NCBI GenBank assembly: GCA_004014935.1
Contig: CP025324.1
Location: forward strand, 1,488,001-1,552,000
Direction: 5' to 3'
DNA from: Saccharomycopsis malanga
Lineage: Eukaryota; Ascomycota; Saccharomycetes; Ascoideales; Saccharomycopsidaceae
Length of the DNA: 64,000 nt
A program made the translations under genes and the position numbers. Under the pieces are notes generated by a model. It had not been told where the DNA came from. It saw nothing but the letters and a program-made list of their open reading frames with translations, and did no database searches. This document shows positions 57,600 through 64,000 of the stretch, in pieces (position 1 is the first letter of the stretch; the number at the start of each line of letters is the position of its first letter).

Positions 57600-58040
57600 T
57601 TACTTTGGTTTTATACCGGTAATTTTACGTACTTCATACCTTGCTTGCTACTGGTATTTCATACTTATTTTACTATTATACTAAAAAGTTTTTCTTTTAT
57701 ACAGGTCCAGGTTCTACTTATTACTTTTATACTGTAAACTTCTTCTTTTATACCAAAATGTTCTACTTACTTTACTTTTATACCGTAATATCCACCAACT
57801 TTAGTTTCATACTGGCAATTTCCACTTTACTTTCATACTACTTTACTTTTATACCGGGAATGGTTTCTCTTTAACCGAAAATTTCCTTTTTATTGCAGTA
57901 ATTTACTCTTAATACCGATAATTTCTTCTTTGATACCAAAAATTCCTTCTTTATTCCAGTAAATTCCTTTTCTTATTGCAATATTTTCCTGTTTAATACC
58001 AGCATTTCCTCTTTATTCCAGCAATTTCCATTTACTGATT
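57600..58040. repeat. Degenerate tandem array, TTTTATACCGGTAATTTCC-like unit
   Basis: Units of about 22-32 bp built around TTTATACCG/TTTATTCCAG and AATTTCCTTC run for over 400 bp (for example TTTTATACCGTAATATCC, TTTATTCCAGTAAATTCC and TTTATTCCAGCAATTTCC). An open frame of 77 Tyr/Phe-rich codons at 57641-57874 is a by-product. The reverse complement resembles the 17920-18215 array. Confidence 0.8.
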
Positions 58041-59125
58041 TAGAAAGACACTTTTTGGGCCAAATAGGTTAGCTTAGTGAATATAGACTGGAAATGCATG
58101 TGTGTCACTGATACCAGGCTTAGAACAAGTACTAAACAAAGCTTATGGCTTGGCAGTGATTTATCTCATGTCAAATGTTTGAGAAAAACATGTATCAATT
58201 CGTATTTGAACGGTTGTACTGTTTACAAGTGGTTCAGTGAATATTACCGCTACTGTGAAACCAAACGTTTTGAGAACTTTAAACTATTCTTGTAACATTT
58301 GTATATATTACAAATTGGGTTATATTTTAGATTTGATCAAACATTGCACTATTTAGAACTATAAGAAAACCCACTTCAAGTATATGGGATTAATTTCCAA
58401 ATCAACCAAGCTTTATTTGAAGAGCAAAGTTTCAAGAATAGTACGCTCGACTTAATTTAGCAAACTACATTTAACCATATTTCCGCTCTTGGCTTCAACA
58501 TTATACCGTTGAAAAAGGGATAGAATTCAGAGTTGGGACTTTTGACGGCAACACTAAACTCAAATTGCATATTGACTCAGATCAAGCACTTTTTAGGACT
58601 CCTCCAAACATGGAAACGTGCACTCCATTCAGAAACATAACCGTTAGCGTGAAAAATCGAATTTTCTCGACTCGTTAGCTTGTCAAAAACTACCCTGAAT
58701 TAAAGTATACAGATCAGGCTACAGAATCACAAGCAGCTTACTGCATCCGATAGCATCCTTACCACTAGAACATGTTCAAAATACTAGCCAAAAAACTAAA
58801 CTCCATCTAGAGACATCTATTGTTTCCAGTCTAATACTAGATAGCCGTTTTGGGATGAGTGCCTGCAACATTATGCAGCCACTCGCAAGACTTGCATAAA
58901 ATATGCATATTTTTTCATGCATGTCATGCGCAAGTCGTTCGCACTACTACCATGGGGCACTATCTGGGGGGCTAGGCTTTGGGTCAAATCCACATTTAAA
59001 TATATAAATTCATGATCTGTCCTCCAGCTTGCATTGAAAATCTATTGTGTGGTGTATTGTTCTATTTGGACCGTTGTTCTAAGCTCCTTTCTCCATCTGC
59101 AATATCACATCTCCGCAATATCACA
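58041..59125. other. Intergenic before the small GPI gene
   Basis: AT-rich. The frame at 58077-58295 has no features. TTTAAATATATAAATTC near 58994 is a likely TATA for the next gene. Several ATGCAT- and GCATG-containing stretches occur at 58870-58930. Confidence 0.4.
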
Positions 59126-59377
59126 ATGAAATCTCTTGCTCTTTACCAGGTTTTAGCTATTGCTTTTGCTAACCCAATATCCGCTGCTGAATCTTCCACT
59201 TTGACCACCCTGGTCACTTCTTCTGCGCACCCCAAGGCTGCAAACTCTTCTACCAACATGGCCAGTTATATCTCCGGAAGCATTGTTTCTGGTAGTAAAG
59301 TCAACGGTGCAGGTGCGTTACTCAGTAACGGTGTAGCTGGTGGAATCCTCGCTGCTGCTGCTGCGTTCTTGCTATAG
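59126..59377 (+). CDS. Very small GPI-anchored surface protein
   Basis: 83 residues from the ATG at 59126. The frame is open upstream to 59012, but that extension lacks a signal peptide at its head, while MKSLALYQVLAIAFANPIS does form one. The middle is Ser/Thr/Asn-rich (TLTTLVTSSAHPKAANSSTN). The tail LLSNGVAGGILAAAAAFLL is a GPI-addition signal ending at the stop. The mature peptide would be roughly 40 residues. It resembles in plan the 96- and 222-residue GPI proteins of this window. Confidence 0.75.
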   Translation: MKSLALYQVLAIAFANPISAAESSTLTTLVTSSAHPKAANSSTNMASYISGSIVSGSKVNGAGALLSNGVAGGILAAAAAFLL

Positions 59378-60420
59378 TTTATATTCTAATGTCTTTTTGT
59401 TATGCTCATGTTTACACGGTCGGTTTAATATATTAATTTTTTACTACCTCCCCAATGTAGATGCATTACCTGCGCCTCCTTGTCCAAAACAAGACACTGT
59501 TCTGCCCTCTTTTTATCACCATATTATCCATAAATGTAAAAAATTTCCCTTCTCATACCAAAATTTATCCTTTCTTGCATCTATTGACGCACGTGTATGC
59601 ATGAATCACATGCTTGTACATATCGTGATTTTGGAAGCAATTTTTTTTTGTATAAATTGCTATATTGATCTGTCTCACTAACGTACAACAAGGGTTTGTT
59701 GCCAGACCATTAAGAGAGCAATTCTTAAAGGCTTCCAGTTTCAATCTATAAACATCTTATGAGTCCGTCATACATTATCTAACGTAGCCCAATCGGAATG
59801 GTTATGATCACTGGGTAATTAGTAGTTACGAGTTCGACTCCTTGAGGAAGCAAGTTTATAAAATGTGTTTCTTCAGTGAATAATTCTTCAATTTTTGAAC
59901 TGTGATAGCTTAGCTTGTTGTTATCGTTAAAGTTGTTTACAAATTATAATGACAAGACTTACTACTAGTGAGATGGTAATAGCAAATAAAAGACATTGTT
60001 TACCTTATTTGCTTGAGTCGCCGTTATATATCAATTCTCTTTGCAACGTTACACTAGTAAAACCGCCCATCACCAACCGCACTCAGACTGAACAAAAACG
60101 TTGGTTGGCAGTGGCGCAGTGGTACTCTCCAGGCCAAGAAAGTGCTATTTTTAAGTGGAAGACTGTGATTTGCAGCGGGGTATGTTTCGGACTAAATCTG
60201 AGACATTTACTAATAGGGAGTAAATCGACGGTTTTCAAAATCACCATCAAAGTCCGATAGTGATTGATTGTCTGGGCCGTTTTAAAAGTTAATTGAGACA
60301 ATTACCATTAGATAGACAATTTTTAGTGGGAAAAGCGTAGAGAATATAATAATATCGATGTCTTATTATAGAGAATATCTGTATGTATATTAGGTTATCT
60401 TGAAAACTGCAAAATTTCGT
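59378..60420. other. Intergenic with worn tRNA-like segments
   Basis: At 59788-59855 TAGCCCAATCGGAATGGTTA and CGAGTTCGACTCCTTGAGG have A- and B-box spacing, but the arms fail to pair. At 60108-60130 TGGCAGTGGCGCAGTGGTAC resembles an A box without a partner. The 103-codon plus frame at 59949-60260 is not supported. No gene. Confidence 0.45.
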
Positions 60421-60480
60421 CAATAACAATAATAATATCATATATTTTCAGCCCAGCACATATCAGCTTCGTATTACATT
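60421..60480 (-). mobile_element. SINE 3'-end fragment
   Basis: AATAATAATATCATATATTT, TCAGCCCAGCACATATCAGC and TTCGTATTACATTCG match the minus-strand SINE end. The body and head are gone. Confidence 0.75.
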
Positions 60481-60679
60481 CGTTATTACTTTGAATAATC
60501 GCAACTAGTTGCTTGACATGTTCTAAATACGATAGAGGGTTGCCAATATAAATCAGGTGACATTGAGCAAATCTCGAGCAGACGTCTTGGAGGATAGATA
60601 AAGTCAATAGTGTTGGGCAGCCCTATTGATTATTGCTAACACACTCTTGACAAGCAAAGCTGGAGATAATATCAACATC

Positions 60680-60985
60680 AACGACAAGTCGGTTTAATAC
60701 CGACTTTGTCCGAGATAGCGGACCCCCATTTTATGCAACCAAACTATGTTTTAATTAAGACAATTGCTTCAATAGCAAATATAGCCATCTCATTACCGAC
60801 TAAACCCGGTATCGCCGGCACTTAAGCCCGCCAAAACAGTAGTGTCGGCCGAGCGGTCATAACGTTCGGCCGGCGATAGTCGAATAAGTGTTAAACACTA
60901 TAACCGATAACTCTCAGTGGTTAATTCTACGCCAACTCCTCACAGTTATTTCTGAGCCGCCAACTCCTCACAGTATTAATAACAA
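60680..60985. repeat. Cluster of nested inverted repeats in a GC-rich island
   Basis: AAGTCGGT/ACCGACTT around TTAAT (60686-60706), GTCCG/CGGAC (60708-60723), TATCGCCGGC (60810-60819) with GCCGGCGATA (60869-60878), and, nested within, CGGCCGAGCG (60846-60855) with CGTTCGGCCG (60863-60872). AGTGTT/AACACT follows. A direct repeat CGCCAACTCCTCACAGT with 28-bp period occurs at 60930 and 60958. No coding frame. Confidence 0.85.
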
Positions 60986-61510
60986 ACAGTTCTGATTCTC
61001 AACCTTATCTAACTGGAGCAGTTCTTGGCGGTATAAATTACTAGTTTTCTCAATTTGTAGCATCAACATAAGCTAGCGAGTGCTAACAAGTCCGAACATT
61101 ATTAATCCTCATCTGTTAACATACATTAGTAGCAAAATTCATTAGCCTCTAAACAAATTAATACTTGACAGAAATTGTAATGATGACTAATAACTTGGTC
61201 AGGAAAACATTTTGTTATAAGTATAATGACTAATCGATAAGTCAGAATTGCAAAGACTATAGAGGGCGCCAACTAATACATTAGTCAGCAATACAATTTC
61301 ATTACACCGATAATTGATAAACAATTTTCAACAAACTACCAATTATTTACACTTGTCAAGTAAAAAATTAATGGTCCTAACATTTAACAACATAACGACA
61401 GTATGTGCAAGCTTAAAAATAGTAAAAATCATGACTTCGTAAATACACGCCCCAACAGATAAATACATGGCAAATCGTAACAAGAGAACAAACACCGTTC
61501 AATTGTATGT
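60986..61510. other. 3' flank of the Zn2Cys6 gene
   Basis: AT-rich, no further feature seen. Confidence 0.4.
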
Positions 61511-62497
61511 TCAAAATATACAATTGTTTGCTGTTTGCAACTCTGGAAAATCTTCTTCATTAAAGATATTCAACTCCCTATGGCTTAACGCCGACGGGAG
61601 ACTCATCATTCTGAACAAGTCGGTGTTTGGCTTGTCAACATTGTAGCTTGGCAATTGCTCGGAGCTAAACTTTGCGCTTTGATACAAATTTTCTTCAATT
61701 GGCGATGCCACATCGTTTTGCTTGTTGAACAAATCAATAGAAGGCAAATACAATGACGACGAAGGATCAGAAATAGGCAGCGAAAGTGAGCTGTTGTTAA
61801 TAATATTATACTGCGGCTTGTTGCTGGACATCTTCAGACTGTTTTCCCTTAAGTCCGAAATCATCCCATTTACATCAAAGATATCGGACTTAAGAGAACT
61901 CACCAGCGAGTCGGTTGATGTGTTGGTATCAAATCGCTTCAAAACTACATTGTCCATATCTTCGGACTTTTCTACATTTGATGCCTCACTAGACGTTTCT
62001 AAATCATTCAGAAAAGGTGAGCCGCTCTCATAATGACTTGCTATCTGCTCGACCTTTTCCAACTTGTCATTTGCTTCTACTAGGAAATCCTCCAACTTGT
62101 TGAATAACACTTCAACACTCTTCTCCAAAAATATTAACCTCTTCTCAACTTGCTGCATGCTCATGCCGCTAGTCACACCATCCGTGCAGGAACTAGCAGA
62201 TATTTGCGGCACGGGGCTCGCAACCGCATATGATGACAATGAGGAAGTTTGCGTATTAATGAAGAAATTGTTATTTTTTTTGGCCAATTCTTCGCGTGCT
62301 TTTCTGATAGCTGCTGTGCTTCTGCGTTTTCTAGTTTTGGTTGTAGGGGATTCACTGTATTGGCAGCTAATATTGTATTTCACGCAATTCAGACAGGGCT
62401 TAACACCATTGCATTTCACCTTCCTTTGTCTGCAGTAGTTGCATGCTTTGGACGTTCTGATTCTGCCGGTTTTCTTTATCTTCTCTTCGCTTGACAT
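61511..62497 (-). CDS. Zn2Cys6 (Gal4-type) transcription factor
   Basis: 328 residues. The binuclear zinc cluster has C19, C22, C29, C35, C38 and C45 (ACNYCRQRKVKCNG, CLNCVKYNISC), spacing C-x2-C-x6-C-x5-C-x2-C-x6-C. A basic linker (TKTRKRRSTAAIRKAREEL) follows, then a predicted coiled coil at about 113-156 for dimerisation. The remainder is Ser/Asn-rich. The fungal middle homology domain usual in longer family members is absent, so this is a short type. It should bind paired CGG triplets. The island 60.68-60.98 kb downstream and the upstream region around 62.73-62.84 kb both carry several CGG/CCG triplets, so autoregulation is possible. Target pathway unknown. Confidence 0.88.
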   Translation of the reverse strand: MSSEEKIKKTGRIRTSKACNYCRQRKVKCNGVKPCLNCVKYNISCQYSESPTTKTRKRRSTAAIRKAREELAKKNNNFFINTQTSSLSSYAVASPVPQISASSCTDGVTSGMSMQQVEKRLIFLEKSVEVLFNKLEDFLVEANDKLEKVEQIASHYESGSPFLNDLETSSEASNVEKSEDMDNVVLKRFDTNTSTDSLVSSLKSDIFDVNGMISDLRENSLKMSSNKPQYNIINNSSLSLPISDPSSSLYLPSIDLFNKQNDVASPIEENLYQSAKFSSEQLPSYNVDKPNTDLFRMMSLPSALSHRELNIFNEEDFPELQTANNCIF

Positions 62498-63106
62498 GGT
62501 CTAATTGCTTGTTATTTGGTCGCTTCTTTGGAAACTGTCTGGAAAACCACCTCAATATATAAGAAAGATTCTCGCATACAGGATGCATACGCAAGCGGCC
62601 AAATTCTGACAAATGCAAACCCTCGCAGGTTATATATAACATACATACAGTGCATTAATATTAATAATAAGTCAAAAAACACCCCCTTTCAGGCCATGGG
62701 ACACGGGGCGGGCCGCACCTTGATGCATGCATCGGTACTCAACTGCAACGGTCGGATACCCAATACGGCAATAACACCGCTAACTGCGCGCATCGGACAC
62801 CTCCCACCGCCTTCTCCGCTATCACCGCAACGGAGATACTCGGTTTTACGTGGGCTCATAACCACCGATTACTAAACATTGCGTGAGCCTCAAACGTTGC
62901 AATGGCAAGGTGAACCGCAGATTCGTTCCCCGTACGCATGCCTTGCATAGCATAAACTGCAGCCTTACAGCAGCTTGTCTCGTAAATAGGCGTAACATGT
63001 TGATATAATACATAATTAGGGATGAAAGAATGCTAAACAAACAAAAAAATGAGGGTGTGTAACAGCTAGTGAGCGAGTGCGCATAATGCAATGCAATTGG
63101 TTCTAT
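62498..63106. promoter_or_regulatory. Upstream region of the Zn2Cys6 gene with CGG triplets
   Basis: GC-rich stretch 62690-62850 with CGG triplets in CAACGGTCGGATACC, ATACGGCAATAACACCG and CGCAACGGAGATACTCGG. TATATATAAC near 62630 is a candidate TATA. No coding frame supported. Confidence 0.45.
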
Positions 63107-64000
63107 TCATGGGTTAATAATCTTCAACCGCCTAGTATAATCGTTATTATCCTGCAAAGAAGGGTTACTTTCATTAGGATCGATAAAAGTCATTGGTGGC
63201 TGCAACCTGTCGTCGACAAACGTGCATGACGCATTGTCTGCGGCAGCCGCAGCATGCGCTGCGGGCGACAACTTTTGGTCGCGCAAACTGTCTGCATAAA
63301 ACATGACAGGCGTTGAAAAATCGTCCGTGGCACTAGGACTAGAGAAACGGTTTTTTGTCATCACTGGAGTGCCCACAACAGTGCTGTTATAATGATAGTG
63401 ATTGTAATAATTGTTTGGGTCGTCTACACGGCCTGCATGACAAAAAATAGGGGACATGACGCGACGCACGCGCTCCATCATGCTTGGCTGCACCATCTTG
63501 TCTGCATATGCATTATGTGCATTGCCATGCAGTGCAGTCTGGCAGCGTAGACATATAAAAGTCATCAAAGCTACCAAAAGGATTATAAGGATACCAATGC
63601 CAGTGAACAAGCCTGCTACCTTGCCCTTATGGTCAAAAAACAGATCTTGAGTGCTGTGCTTTGCCGCAGGAATCAAGTTTGAAGTTGCCAGGCCAGTAGA
63701 CTGATCTGCAGCTGAGACAGATGCAGATGCAGAAGTGCTGCTGCTGCTGCTGCTGCTGCTTTTGCCTGCAGCTGCGGACGAAACTAGCGTCGCATAAACT
63801 ACCAGGCTCGACTGGGTAACATTGTTCCCATTGCTGCTAATAGTTGAATACCTTATAGAAGTAATCACACTGGTTTGTATTTTTTCACTACTGGCAATGC
63901 TTGTAATGGTTGTTACTTTTGGTGAGGACGATAGAACCATTGTGCTGGTAGTGACCACCACAGTGTTGGTCTCTGACAGGGAGGAACCATCTGTTTGGGT
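63107..64000 (-). CDS. Single-pass cell-surface protein, cut by the window edge
   Basis: The frame is open to the right end of the window with no start Met that looks native, so the gene continues beyond 64000. At least 297 codons are present. The N-terminal visible part is Ser/Thr/Val-rich and extracellular, with a run of eight Ser coded by AGC triplets. A membrane span follows (VAGLFTGIGILIILLVALMT), then a cytosolic tail of about 140 residues with NNYYNHYHYN and a short Ala run. This plan fits fungal wall-stress sensors or SKG6/TOS2-type membrane proteins; I cannot choose. A signal peptide is expected upstream, outside the window. Confidence 0.75.
   Translation of the reverse strand, partial: TQTDGSSLSETNTVVVTTSTMVLSSSPKVTTITSIASSEKIQTSVITSIRYSTISSNGNNVTQSSLVVYATLVSSAAAGKSSSSSSSSTSASASVSAADQSTGLATSNLIPAAKHSTQDLFFDHKGKVAGLFTGIGILIILLVALMTFICLRCQTALHGNAHNAYADKMVQPSMMERVRRVMSPIFCHAGRVDDPNNYYNHYHYNSTVVGTPVMTKNRFSSPSATDDFSTPVMFYADSLRDQKLSPAAHAAAAADNASCTFVDDRLQPPMTFIDPNESNPSLQDNNDYTRRLKIINP

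Noticed and set aside
57641-57874. 77-codon Tyr/Phe-rich frame
   Set aside because: By-product of the degenerate TTTATACCG array.
59788-59855. Possible tRNA gene
   Set aside because: A- and B-box-like motifs are present, but the T arm and acceptor stem do not pair; treated as a worn tRNA-like segment.

Overview
This window looks like a chromosome segment from a budding yeast (Saccharomycotina). Genes are compact and mostly intron-free, and the few introns have classic yeast signals (GTATGT, GTAAGT or GTGAGT donors and CTAAC or CTGAC branch points). The gene set is yeast-like: SEC14, BUD2, NAM7/UPF1, HAC1, FAT1, NGG1/ADA3, RAD57, CTF4, PDX1, RPS31 and UPS2. CTG codons are rare, and two fall where homologues carry Ser or small/polar residues (NAM7 residue 663, FAT1 residue 382). 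This suggests, but does not prove, a CUG-Ser clade species. Product names come from motif and sequence recognition without a database search.

Layout. 1-1080 is a 168-bp satellite array built of two alternating unit types. 1.9-7.5 kb holds a TauD-like dioxygenase, a small GPI protein and SEC14. 9.5-16.7 kb holds BUD2 and, convergent to it, NAM7/UPF1. 17-24 kb holds a stand-alone eEF1B-gamma-type GST, HAC1 and FAT1. 24.8-26.8 kb holds two related single-pass membrane proteins. 27.4-34.1 kb holds a histidine-phosphatase-like protein, an aldo/keto reductase and an Mpr1-type acetyltransferase. 34.5-41.9 kb holds NGG1, RAD57 and a CTF4 that appears to lack its N-terminal propeller. 43.7-49.8 kb holds PDX1 (with a hidden first exon), a GPI protein and a DAL5-type permease. 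50.8-56.9 kb holds an unrecognised gene in two overlapping frames, RPS31 and UPS2. 59-64 kb holds a small GPI protein, a Zn2Cys6 factor and a membrane protein cut by the window edge.

The standout is an interspersed family of short retroposons with tRNA-like heads, that is SINEs, with about a dozen clear copies and further fragments. The head carries A-box and B-box-like motifs, the shared body contains CCAAGTCCCCTTAGACATAG, and the 3' end reads GGGCTTGAAATATATGATAT followed by (TTA)n. Several copies have 13-18 bp target-site duplications. One insertion is a 24-bp 5'-truncated tail inside a perfect 15-bp duplication. Another interrupts a tandem array whose other units show the empty site. A short subfamily has lost the B box yet includes copies with the cleanest duplications. 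tRNA-derived SINEs are, to my knowledge, rare or undescribed in budding yeasts. No reverse-transcriptase gene and no convincing intact tRNA gene is visible here.

The genes are mostly unrelated housekeeping functions: DNA repair and replication, mRNA decay, unfolded-protein response, lipid transfer and uptake, mitochondrial metabolism and cell surface. I see no operon-like pathway cluster. Simple-sequence and minisatellite expansion recurs inside genes (RAD57, the phosphatase-like protein, the two-frame gene) and between them.
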